Source of the DNA: Planctomycetaceae bacterium
Lineage (GTDB): Bacteria; Planctomycetota; Planctomycetia; Planctomycetales; Planctomycetaceae
Direction of reading: 5' to 3'
Length of the DNA stretch: 5,289 nt
Assembly: GCA_015487825.1 (NCBI GenBank)
Contig: WFOZ01000513.1
Coordinates: 1 to 5,289 of the forward strand
Shown here: one piece after another, positions 1-5,289 of the stretch
Position numbering within the stretch: position 1 is the stretch's first letter
Layout: each line of letters opens with the position of its first letter
Notes under the pieces: model-generated
What the model was told of the DNA's origin: nothing
Database searches by the model: none
Seen by the model: the letters and a program-made list of their open reading frames with translations, nothing else
Made by a program: the position numbers and the translations under genes

Positions 1-4
1 ATAA

Positions 5-1825
5 ATGCCTGTTGATGTAACACAAAACTTTATAATGATTCGCGTTCGGGCGCCGCAGGCGTTCGATAAAGATTCCCAAATTCGTACTATTACACTTGAT
101 AAAAAACGAGGAATCAGGGCAAGGATTCAACGGCTGAAAGGCAAAAAATCAACAGCCATTCGAACTCTGCTTTTCCCCAAAAAAAACTTCACTCGTAGTC
201 AAGCTATAAAATGGGCAAAAGATCATAACTTTAGCGTCGAGGAAGTCAACATGACTGTGCTTGAAGCAAAATGGACGCGCAAGTATATCAATGACCTACC
301 GGATTCTGCTTTTCTTTATATAGCGCCCGGTGGTGAAAAAGACTCCGAAGGAAAAACGAAACCCAGATCGCTAAGATACTTTCCGTATAAAGACAGGAAT
401 GGAAACGTTGATTTGCCACACCTACGGAACGCACTGGCTCGAATCCCACAATCAAAGCTCCCTGACGATGTAAAAAGACGTGTGATGATGAAAGCAAGGC
501 GGATTGCTAAACAGTATGGTATTAATGTTTCAGAGGAGTTTCTTGATCCTGAGGCCCTTAGATTCCCAATCTTTGAGCCTTTCCTTGAGCAGACCATCTA
601 TGACTTCAACACAATGGATTTAAACGAAGATTATTCAGAAGAACAAATTAATGAAATGGAGGCTAAGCTGGTCAAGGTCATTCGTAAGTTTGCTTATGAC
701 GGCGTAGAAACAACTGAATACGATGATAATGGAAGCGTCACTACAACAGATGTCGCTGAAAAGACAGAAACTGAGTGGCATTATGATGACGGTTCTGTTT
801 CTGTGGATAAAAGCGAACATAAAAAAACAATGAAAAACAGCTATTCAACAAATTTACCGAATGAAGTCTTCGCCGAAATTAGCGATGACGAAATTGACAT
901 TTTAATGGCAGAAGATGAAGATATTAGACGAGGACATCTAATTGAAAGAATTCGCGAAGCAAGAGGTTTTACTATAATTGAGGCTTCATTAAAGTCTGGA
1001 ATTCCTGTAAATGAACTGCGTGCCATTGAATCCGGTAAAGAACCCGAAGAATGGCAATTAAATGCTGTCGCCAAAGCTTTCGGTATGAAGCTTGAAGAAA
1101 TCGAAAGCCTGTTTGAAGCCTTCGGAATTCAATACGGCGAACAAGAAATCCAAATCATTGATGATGTTATCGAAGTTGTTGAAGAAGAACATAAAAAACC
1201 TTTTACCCAAGAAATTTTCGAGGAATTTGATTTTGGCACAAGTAAAAAACAAGTAGTTCGTTTTCCTGGAAAATTAACTTTTGAGGAAAAAGAAAACAAC
1301 ATGGTTCGTTTCCGTGTTGCGCTTTTCAAGTTGGATGAAGTTACAGCAAACGGAAACCGTTATACTACAGAATGCGCAAAAAATCTTGTTGAGGATATTT
1401 CAAAGCTCCGCAGGAGTAAAGGTAATGCTCTCCAAGAGGGCAAAAGCGTGTTAGATATTACTTCAAACCTTCCTGACATGATGCCAACCCACGATCCTCG
1501 CAAAGGACAGGGTAACCCTCTCCTATCAAAGGCGGGTGTAGTGGTGGCGGCTGAAATTGGCAAGGTTGAAGGAGACGACACGTTATTTATCATCGGTGAA
1601 ACAATCGAAACCCAAGCAGGCAAGGACATGGCTGTCCTGATTAAGCGGGGAATGGTAAGGGGCGTTTCTCTTGCCGGTTATCCTGTTGAATACGAAGAAA
1701 ACGACTACGGTGGCAAGGATGTGTTTCGCCTGCATTTGGTTGGGGCTGATTTCACCGATGAAGGAGCAAACCTTATTCAGTTTAAGAATCCAGAAAATGC
1801 TTCATTTAATATTATGGAGGCTTAA
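5..1825 (+). CDS. Phage capsid maturation (prohead) protease, T4 gp21-like, with XRE-type HTH in a long N-terminal extension
   Basis: Predicted serine protease acting inside the prohead to cleave scaffold and capsid precursor. The catalytic domain is about residues 433-600. It has TANGNRYT (447-454, like the NxNxRxYP motif of T4 gp21), MPTHDP with likely catalytic His496, RGVSLAG with likely nucleophile Ser555, and a closing VGADFTDEGAN (579-589) that matches the VGVD...P.A end of gp21-type proteases. The N-terminal extension contains four parts. Residues 1-85 are a basic alpha/beta domain (RTITLDKKRGIRA, FTRSQAIKWAKDH) of a kind I recall at the start of other phage protease-like proteins. 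Residues 88-173 resemble the DUF6582 type (DLPDSAFLYIAPGGEKD, HLRNALARIPQS, ARRIAKQYGI). Residues 237-269 hold a two-copy beta repeat, and 307-370 an XRE helix-turn-helix. Acidic linkers flank the HTH. T4 gp21 is only about 210 residues. An in-frame TAA directly precedes the ATG, so the start cannot lie further upstream; its ribosome site is outside the window. Protease role likely; the role of the extension is unknown. Confidence 0.82.
   Translation: MPVDVTQNFIMIRVRAPQAFDKDSQIRTITLDKKRGIRARIQRLKGKKSTAIRTLLFPKKNFTRSQAIKWAKDHNFSVEEVNMTVLEAKWTRKYINDLPDSAFLYIAPGGEKDSEGKTKPRSLRYFPYKDRNGNVDLPHLRNALARIPQSKLPDDVKRRVMMKARRIAKQYGINVSEEFLDPEALRFPIFEPFLEQTIYDFNTMDLNEDYSEEQINEMEAKLVKVIRKFAYDGVETTEYDDNGSVTTTDVAEKTETEWHYDDGSVSVDKSEHKKTMKNSYSTNLPNEVFAEISDDEIDILMAEDEDIRRGHLIERIREARGFTIIEASLKSGIPVNELRAIESGKEPEEWQLNAVAKAFGMKLEEIESLFEAFGIQYGEQEIQIIDDVIEVVEEEHKKPFTQEIFEEFDFGTSKKQVVRFPGKLTFEEKENNMVRFRVALFKLDEVTANGNRYTTECAKNLVEDISKLRRSKGNALQEGKSVLDITSNLPDMMPTHDPRKGQGNPLLSKAGVVVAAEIGKVEGDDTLFIIGETIETQAGKDMAVLIKRGMVRGVSLAGYPVEYEENDYGGKDVFRLHLVGADFTDEGANLIQFKNPENASFNIMEA
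923..1114 (+). other. XRE/Cro-type helix-turn-helix domain inside the protease gene
   Basis: Residues 307-370 of the protease read as a full five-helix XRE/Cro domain: helix 1 HLIERIREARG, the turn-bearing pair FTIIEASLKSGI and PVNELRAIESGK, then LNAVAKAFGMKLEEIESLF. This follows the family pattern (LTQEELAEKSGI...ST..RIE.GK...LxxIAKALGVSLDEL) almost column by column. The usual alanine of helix 2 is shifted by one position (EAS rather than ELA). Acidic stretches lie on both sides (about 291-306 and 380-409). In regulators this fold binds operator DNA. Here it may bind DNA, tether the protease in the prohead, or serve only as a structural or dimerisation module. The fold is well supported by pattern; DNA binding is not shown. 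Confidence 0.75.
1816..1820 (+). promoter_or_regulatory. Ribosome binding site of the capsid gene
   Basis: GGAGG lies 7 bases before the ATG at 1828 and sits inside the last codons of the protease gene. It is a near-consensus Shine-Dalgarno site, as expected for the most heavily translated virion gene, and it fixes the start. The protease stop (1823-1825) falls between site and start, so the two genes are probably translationally coupled. Confidence 0.85.
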
Positions 1826-1827
1826 AA

Positions 1828-2277
1828 ATGGCTAAAGTTGTCGGAACTATGACTAAGGCTGAACTTGAAGACTTGCAGAAAAAGGCTGCACGCGTCCAGG
1901 AATTGGAACAGCAGCTTGAAGCCATCAAAAACGGCGATGATCCCGAAAAGGAAAAACTGCGCAAAGAATTGGAACGCTTGAAAGAAGAACAGCAGCGCGC
2001 ACAATTCGATGCGGCAAAAAAAGCTGTTGTCGATTTCTTGCGTGAAGAAGCTGAGCGGTTGAATGAAGAAAAATTCGAAGGCCGCTTGGGCAATGCTGCT
2101 ATGCAGGAAATTCTGACTGAAGCCGAGAACGCTATCGACGAAAAAACTCTCAAGCTACTCCTGGAAGACAAAGTTGATGGCGAAGAAACAGTCAAGCGCG
2201 AGATGAAGGCCAAGCTTTTCGATATTATGACGCGAAAGGCACAGATTATCGAAGAAGCTGAAGCCAACCGTTTTCGT
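1828..2277 (+). other. Scaffold/delta-like coiled-coil region of the capsid precursor
   Basis: Residues 1-150 of the capsid precursor are rich in Glu, Lys, Leu and Ala, with nearly no Pro or aromatic residues. Predicted long helices run from 8-34, 39-81 and 117-147. T4 encodes its scaffold (gp22) separately; here a scaffold-like segment is fused to the shell protein, as in HK97. T4 gp21 cuts after Glu in (Leu/Ile)-x-Glu. Such tripeptides end at Glu98, Glu142, Glu143 and Glu178, and the last (RLNE followed by QAFGS) lies just where the coiled coil has ended, making it the best-placed candidate. The exact cut is a guess. Confidence 0.65.
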
Positions 2278-3963
2278 GCTGGTGTTGAAAATGCACCTGA
2301 TATGGCGACCCGTTTTAATCTTTTGTCAAACACCCAAAATACTCGTGGCCGTCTGAATGAGCAGGCATTTGGTTCAGATACTAAAGCTAAAGGTAAACAA
2401 GTCCGCGAAAAATTCCGTTCGTGGATTTTGGCTGAAGCACTTGGTCGTCCTGTAGTCGATAGCAACGGTCGCAGCATCTTCGAACCCTATATGTTCCAGC
2501 TTGATAAGGTTATCAAACAGCAACAACTTTACGAGACTACCTTCGGTAAATCGGAAGGTCACTGGTTTAGTCCTGGTGGCCCTGTGTACGAAATATTCAA
2601 CTCACCTAAAATGAAAGAAAATCTGACTCGCATGCTGTTTGAGGCCGATGAAATCACTACTACTGGTATTGTGGGCGGAACGAGCATCTCGCAACTGCCT
2701 CTGGATGTTTCTGCTGCCTTGATCATGGCGACCTGGCCCCAATTGTTGGCTGTGCGTATTGCTGCCACTACTGGTACAATGCAGTCAAATACCATCCGAA
2801 TTTACGAGCGTTCCTATCCGCGTAACGATGATGAAGTCTTGCGTGCTGGTAAACACTTCTTTGGTTTTGTTGCAAGCGATAACCAAAGCACGCTTCAGAC
2901 TACTGGTTCTTTAGCGGATGGTACGGATGCTTCGGATGATGGGCCACTGTCAAGAGCAAATGGCCATATTCCACAAGACGTTTATGCTTATGTAGGCCAA
3001 CAGGTTGATGCTGACACAACGATCACTATTACAGGAACAAACGCAGCAGGCCAGTCTGCTACGGCAACTGTAACAATCCTTGCATCTGACCCTGTTGGAA
3101 CCGTTAAGAAATTTATCCCAACCGTTCTTGGTGATACTTTTATTGACGTTAGTGCAGTCACTTCGAGCGGTTGGACAAATGCTGCTGGTAATGGTCAGGT
3201 TGGTATCTTTACTGAACAACCTTATGAAGGGCATCAACCGGGTCAGCCTGCACAGAAAACTAAGTATAAATTGACTCCGTACGATCTGCGCGAAGAACAA
3301 TATGACATTCAATCGAACATGACTCTGGCCGCGATTGAGGACATGCAGATTGCGATGGCTGCTGGCGATTCGCGCGGTATCGATCTTGTGGCTCAAATGG
3401 TTCAGACTTTGGGTAATGCCCTACGTGACTACATCGACAAAAAGGTTCTGGACAAATGTTACGAAAATGCCTATAGCGGCAATAAGCTGACGTTTGAAGC
3501 CAACATTCCGGCAGACGGCTATGTTGACTCTGCATGGAAAGAACGGTTGCACTTCTATCACGATCAGCTTTCGACCTTAATTCTAACCAATTCTGGCGCA
3601 CGCCCCGATTGGGTGATCTGGTCGGAATATGATCGTCCGCACTTCGTGGAGTGGCTCAGCCAGTCCAACAAACTGTCGAAATTCGATGCGAACGTCAACG
3701 ATCCTTTCAGCCAGTCTCAAGCCGGTTGGAAGATCGTTGGTGCAACCGTTTATGCTTCTGAAAACGCACGTGTGGAACATGCCCTGATGGGTAGTGCTTC
3801 GCAGAGAACGGGTGTGCATTATTATGTGTATGTGCCCTTTAAACTCTTGCAGGCACTGAACCCCACAGCAGGCATGGAAACGGTGGTGTTCCTGCATCAT
3901 CGTGCTGCCATTGATGTCGTCAATGGTCGTGCTTTGGGTGTGTTGCACGTGAAACGTCGCTAA
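1828..3963 (+). CDS. Major capsid protein precursor with fused N-terminal scaffold region, T4 gp23-like shell domain
   Basis: Forms the icosahedral head shell. Residues 1-150 are almost entirely charged alpha-helix with heptad-like leucines (AELEDLQKKA, VQELEQQLEAI, LRKELERLKEEQQ), typical of a scaffold or delta domain removed by the prohead protease. Residues 151-280 form a linker and N-arm. The shell fold seems to start near 284: residues 295-330 (ALIMATWPQLLAVRIAATTG, NTIRIYERSYPRN) resemble the gp23 pattern of Pro-Leu-x-Ala followed by a short strand and an aromatic-rich segment. A beta-rich insertion occupies about 352-476. After it, residues 478-547 (KTKYKLTPYDLREEQYDI, then a long helix and ALRDYIDKKVLDKC) match the conserved gp23 helix, and 556-711 hold the W-rich C-terminal half ending in GRALGVLHVKRR. 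At 711 residues it is longer than T4 gp23 (about 520) mainly because of the scaffold part and the insertion. Position right after the protease and before a terminator-like hairpin fits the capsid gene. The gp23 assignment is by motif and context; an HK97-fold capsid protein of another subfamily is possible. Confidence 0.83.
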   Translation: MAKVVGTMTKAELEDLQKKAARVQELEQQLEAIKNGDDPEKEKLRKELERLKEEQQRAQFDAAKKAVVDFLREEAERLNEEKFEGRLGNAAMQEILTEAENAIDEKTLKLLLEDKVDGEETVKREMKAKLFDIMTRKAQIIEEAEANRFRAGVENAPDMATRFNLLSNTQNTRGRLNEQAFGSDTKAKGKQVREKFRSWILAEALGRPVVDSNGRSIFEPYMFQLDKVIKQQQLYETTFGKSEGHWFSPGGPVYEIFNSPKMKENLTRMLFEADEITTTGIVGGTSISQLPLDVSAALIMATWPQLLAVRIAATTGTMQSNTIRIYERSYPRNDDEVLRAGKHFFGFVASDNQSTLQTTGSLADGTDASDDGPLSRANGHIPQDVYAYVGQQVDADTTITITGTNAAGQSATATVTILASDPVGTVKKFIPTVLGDTFIDVSAVTSSGWTNAAGNGQVGIFTEQPYEGHQPGQPAQKTKYKLTPYDLREEQYDIQSNMTLAAIEDMQIAMAAGDSRGIDLVAQMVQTLGNALRDYIDKKVLDKCYENAYSGNKLTFEANIPADGYVDSAWKERLHFYHDQLSTLILTNSGARPDWVIWSEYDRPHFVEWLSQSNKLSKFDANVNDPFSQSQAGWKIVGATVYASENARVEHALMGSASQRTGVHYYVYVPFKLLQALNPTAGMETVVFLHHRAAIDVVNGRALGVLHVKRR
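2881..3255 (+). other. Beta-rich, Ig-like insertion in the capsid shell domain
   Basis: Residues about 352-476 interrupt the shell fold. They start with a Gly/Ser/Asp-rich linker (TGSLADGTDASDDG), then a strand pattern DTTITITGTNAAGQSATATV (396-415) typical of bacterial Ig-like domains. A second set of strands follows (TFIDVSAVTSSGWT, NGQVGIF), ending in a Pro/Gly-rich exit linker (HQPGQPAQ). Surface-exposed insertions of this kind are known in T4 gp23 and in many other phage capsid or decoration proteins, where they brace capsomers or bind surface sugars. Codons here favour ACA, GCA and GGA more than the surrounding gene, a weak hint of separate origin. Exact borders are uncertain. Confidence 0.6.
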
Positions 3964-3970
3964 ACCAACA

Positions 3971-4005
3971 GGCGGTCGGGTAATCCCTGACCGCCTTAAA
4001 ATCTT
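3971..4005 (+). terminator. Intrinsic-terminator-like hairpin after the capsid gene
   Basis: GGCGGTC (3971-3977) pairs perfectly with GACCGCC (3989-3995). GGG (3978-3980) then pairs with CCC (3985-3987), leaving one bulged T (3988) and a TAAT loop. The GC-rich stem of 10 pairs is followed by TTAAAATCTT, a broken and weak T-tract. It starts 7 bases after the capsid stop codon. It probably causes partial termination or protects the 3' end of the abundant capsid transcript, while still letting transcription reach the downstream genes, which have no visible promoter of their own. Confidence 0.65.
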
Positions 4006-4010
4006 AACTT

Positions 4011-4016
4011 AGAGGG
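4011..4016 (+). promoter_or_regulatory. Ribosome binding site of the 79-residue protein gene
   Basis: AGAGGG lies 5 bases before the ATG at 4022, downstream of the hairpin. Together with the 58-base gap from the capsid stop it supports independent initiation at 4022. Confidence 0.7.
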
Positions 4017-4021
4017 AAAAG

Positions 4022-4261
4022 ATGAATTATTGCGTCAAGAACGATTCAGACAAACCGGTCATTCTGGAATCAATTGGGCTTCGTGTGCCGGCAAAGTCCA
4101 AAAGCCGGGTGCTTACTGAAGATGAATATTTTCGTCTTTGTGCAAGCGGCGAATCGCCACCAGGTGTAGTCCTTGTACCTTTTATGATGGAATCAAAAAA
4201 GCCAAAAGTTAAGGTTGAAGCAGAAGAAAAACCGAAACCTAAAAAAGCTAAAAAGGAGTAA
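4022..4261 (+). CDS. Small phage protein of unknown function with Lys/Pro/Glu-rich tail
   Basis: A 79-residue protein I cannot assign. Residues 1-55 look like a small folded beta-rich unit: YCVKNDSDKPVILESIGLRV with a strand-turn-strand character, PAKSKSRVLTEDEYFRLCAS with a short helix, then PPGVVLVPF. Residues 57-79 are a low-complexity charged tail of Lys, Glu and Pro (KKPKVKVEAEEKPKPKKAKK), probably disordered. No signal peptide or membrane segment is present. The start is supported by AGAGGG 5 bases upstream; the stop is 3 bases from the next ATG and the next gene's ribosome site lies within this gene's last codons, so the two are co-translated. Its position between the capsid gene and another likely virion gene suggests a small structural or assembly role, but this rests on context only. 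Confidence 0.75.
   Translation: MNYCVKNDSDKPVILESIGLRVPAKSKSRVLTEDEYFRLCASGESPPGVVLVPFMMESKKPKVKVEAEEKPKPKKAKKE
4253..4258 (+). promoter_or_regulatory. Ribosome binding site of the 265-residue protein gene
   Basis: AAGGAG ends 6 bases before the ATG at 4265 and lies inside the Lys-rich 3' end of the preceding gene. Near-consensus, it fixes the start at 4265. Confidence 0.8.
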
Positions 4262-4264
4262 AAC

Positions 4265-5062
4265 ATGCCTTCGCAACTTATGCGGCCTTCGGTCAAGAGC
4301 TTTGCAGGCTCAAAGACTGATGCCACTATTGGACAGACAATCACTTCATCCACCTATGTGGATGTTGGTCAGATTCTGCGCATTATTGGCGTTGTTTCTC
4401 CGACTCTCTTTCTTGAGGAACTGAGTGGAACTGAAGCTGCCAATGTACGTGTTCTGCTTTCGAACGATTTTACCAAACCGAACAACACTTCAGCAATGTA
4501 TGTCCTAACTGACACTTCTGGGACTGACCTTGAAGTGGCGGTGACAGCTTCAAGTAAAGTATTGTATCCGGTCAAATCCATTTCGGCCAACTGGATGGCG
4601 CTACAAGGAAAGTTGGGTGGTGTCGGAGCATCGACAAAGCTTCGTGCCTTGATGAGCACCGGTGCCATTCTGGGGAGCGACCGGCGGACTTTGATCCCGC
4701 CTAAGCTTGATATTGCTTCTGTACCTGTTGCGCTGACTGCGACGGAAGCAGTGGTCGGCTCGCCTGTTAAAGTCCGTGGCCTAAGTAACCTGACTCTGTT
4801 TGTGGAAAACAGTGATGCAAGCGTTGCTGCGACTTTAAAAGTTTATTGCAGCTTCGCAGATTCTCTGCCTTCGAACATGCTGCAAGAATTCCCATATAGC
4901 ACTGAATCGGCTGTAGTAAGTATCACTGCCCCGGCCAATAAAAAGATTGCCGTTGCATTGGACGGCATTTTGGCTGATTGGCTTGCGGTCAGCGGGCAAG
5001 GAAATGGTGCTGATGTAAAAATCAGCTTAATGGGAAGCCCAGCGGGGGCAGGGGGTTATTAA
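4265..5062 (+). CDS. Probable phage virion protein made of two duplicated beta-rich domains
   Basis: A 265-residue protein, rich in Ser, Thr, Val, Ala and Gly and poor in charge, with alternating hydrophobic strands and no signal peptide or clear membrane segment. Two halves resemble each other. Residues 38-72 align with 168-202 without a gap (G, TLF, E, AA, V, S and P shared; 10 of 35 identical by eye). Residues 91-130 align with 218-256 with small gaps (V..TA, then A.W.A..G, GA..K and LM). A linker with SDRRTLIPPK (138-147) joins them, and a short N-terminal segment (1-36) precedes the first. Such Ser/Thr-rich beta sandwiches are common in head decoration, neck and tail accessory proteins. 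Lying two genes after the capsid gene favours a head or connector component, though a tail role is not excluded. The specific function is not recognised. The start is supported by AAGGAG at 4253. Confidence 0.8.
   Translation: MPSQLMRPSVKSFAGSKTDATIGQTITSSTYVDVGQILRIIGVVSPTLFLEELSGTEAANVRVLLSNDFTKPNNTSAMYVLTDTSGTDLEVAVTASSKVLYPVKSISANWMALQGKLGGVGASTKLRALMSTGAILGSDRRTLIPPKLDIASVPVALTATEAVVGSPVKVRGLSNLTLFVENSDASVAATLKVYCSFADSLPSNMLQEFPYSTESAVVSITAPANKKIAVALDGILADWLAVSGQGNGADVKISLMGSPAGAGGY
4376..4666 (+). repeat. First copy of the duplicated domain (protein level)
   Basis: Residues 38-134 of the 265-residue protein. Key positions are G42, TLF 47-49, E51, AA 58-59, V63, S66, P72, TA 94-95, W110, G115, GA 121-122, K125 and LM 129-130. 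The repeat is visible only in the protein, not in the DNA, so the duplication is old. Confidence 0.6.
4766..5044 (+). repeat. Second copy of the duplicated domain (protein level)
   Basis: Residues 168-260 of the 265-residue protein. The matching positions are G172, TLF 177-179, E181, AA 188-189, V193, S196, P202, TA 221-222, W239, G244, GA 248-249, K252 and LM 255-256. The offset to the first copy is 130 residues at the start and 126 at the end, so a few small gaps are needed. Confidence 0.6.
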
Positions 5063-5289
5063 TGATCGGACAGCAGGTAACATACAAAAAAGATCAGACA
5101 CCGACAGTTTCGTTCACGAATCAGATTGGATCAATGATTGCCTCAGTTACTGGCACGCCGTCACATTTTGGTAGCTGGCGGCTTCGGATTGATTCGGGGC
5201 CTAATGGAGAAAAAATGCTGACTGTAATTAATAACTACAGCAGCGACTTTAGACAAAAACCTGTCTTGCCTTCTCAGGCACTGACAGAT
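5062..5289 (+). CDS. Unknown phage protein, 3' end cut by the window
   Basis: An open frame of 76 codons runs from ATG 5062 to the window edge without a stop. The ATG shares its A with the preceding TAA (TAATG), a classic translational-coupling junction. A G-run (GGGGG, 5051-5055) 6 bases upstream may act as a modest ribosome site. The visible protein starts MIGQQVTYKKDQTPTVSF and continues with mixed polar and hydrophobic segments (FGSWRLRIDSGPNGEKMLTV), suggesting beta strands. No family is recognised. It is the next gene of the same virion operon, so a connector, neck or other structural role is the default guess. Confidence 0.65.
   Translation, partial: MIGQQVTYKKDQTPTVSFTNQIGSMIASVTGTPSHFGSWRLRIDSGPNGEKMLTVINNYSSDFRQKPVLPSQALTD

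Noticed and set aside
179..187. In-frame A AAA AAC slippery heptamer (181-187) within an A8 run of the protease gene
   Set aside because: A -1 shift would meet a stop after three codons, giving a fragment of about 64 residues; similar A-rich heptamers occur elsewhere in the gene (for example near 1378), so chance is sufficient.
815..1198. 12-base direct repeat GAACATAAAAAA at 815-826 and 1187-1198, in the same frame on both sides of the HTH segment
   Set aside because: It could mark a domain insertion, but one such 12-base match is about what chance gives in 5.3 kb, and A-rich sequence raises the odds further.
1812..2477. 221-codon open frame on the minus strand opposite the capsid gene start
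   Set aside because: Ser/Arg/Phe-rich, low-complexity translation that mirrors the Glu/Lys/Leu codons of the coiled coil; no ribosome site or domain pattern, and the + strand gene is clear.
2950..3396. Minus-strand open frame of 148 codons opposite the capsid insertion
   Set aside because: Composition is irregular, with many Cys, Arg and Ser; no recognisable motif and fully antisense to a well-supported gene.
3260..3948. Two overlapping minus-strand frames opposite the capsid C-terminal half
   Set aside because: Antisense shadows with biased composition and no start context.
3996..4021. AT-rich stretch considered as a promoter for the downstream genes
   Set aside because: No paired -35 and -10 elements at a usable spacing are visible between the hairpin and the ribosome site.
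4215..4424. Second + strand frame of 69 codons across the junction of the two small downstream genes
   Set aside because: Overlaps two genes that each have a good ribosome site; its translation is basic and Leu-rich low complexity.

Overview
The window is a stretch of the head-morphogenesis region of a tailed double-stranded DNA bacteriophage or prophage (Caudoviricetes). All five genes lie on the + strand and are tightly packed: gaps are 2 to 58 bases and one junction is a 1-base overlap. Strong purine-rich Shine-Dalgarno sites sit before the second, third and fourth genes, so the host is a bacterium with conventional initiation and the standard code. The host cannot be named from the sequence. 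Base composition looks moderate, with the first gene more A-rich than the others (judged by eye, not computed). I see no tRNA, CRISPR array, integrase, insertion sequence or attachment site.

Layout. (1) 5-1825 encodes a 606-residue capsid maturation protease whose catalytic domain (about residues 433-600) resembles the T4 gp21 type. It carries a long N-terminal extension of two phage-type accessory domains, a short beta repeat and an XRE/Cro-like helix-turn-helix. (2) 1828-3963 encodes a 711-residue major capsid protein precursor. About 150 N-terminal residues form a charged coiled-coil scaffold-like region, followed by a shell domain that looks gp23-like and contains a beta-rich, Ig-like insertion. 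(3) An intrinsic-terminator-like hairpin at 3971-3995 fills the only noticeable intergenic gap. (4) 4022-4261 encodes a 79-residue protein of unknown function with a Lys/Pro/Glu-rich tail. (5) 4265-5062 encodes a 265-residue protein built from two copies of one roughly 95-residue beta-rich domain, probably a virion component. (6) 5062-5289 is the start of a further gene cut by the window edge.

How they work together (inference from family knowledge): the scaffold-capsid precursor co-assembles with the protease into a prohead. The protease then removes the scaffold region and probably its own extension, and the head matures. The small protein and the duplicated-domain protein are candidates for decoration, vertex or connector components, but nothing in their sequences decides this. 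The most unusual points are the XRE-type domain inside a capsid protease, the in-cis scaffold fused to a gp23-like capsid protein, the Ig-like capsid insertion, and the internal duplication in the 265-residue protein.
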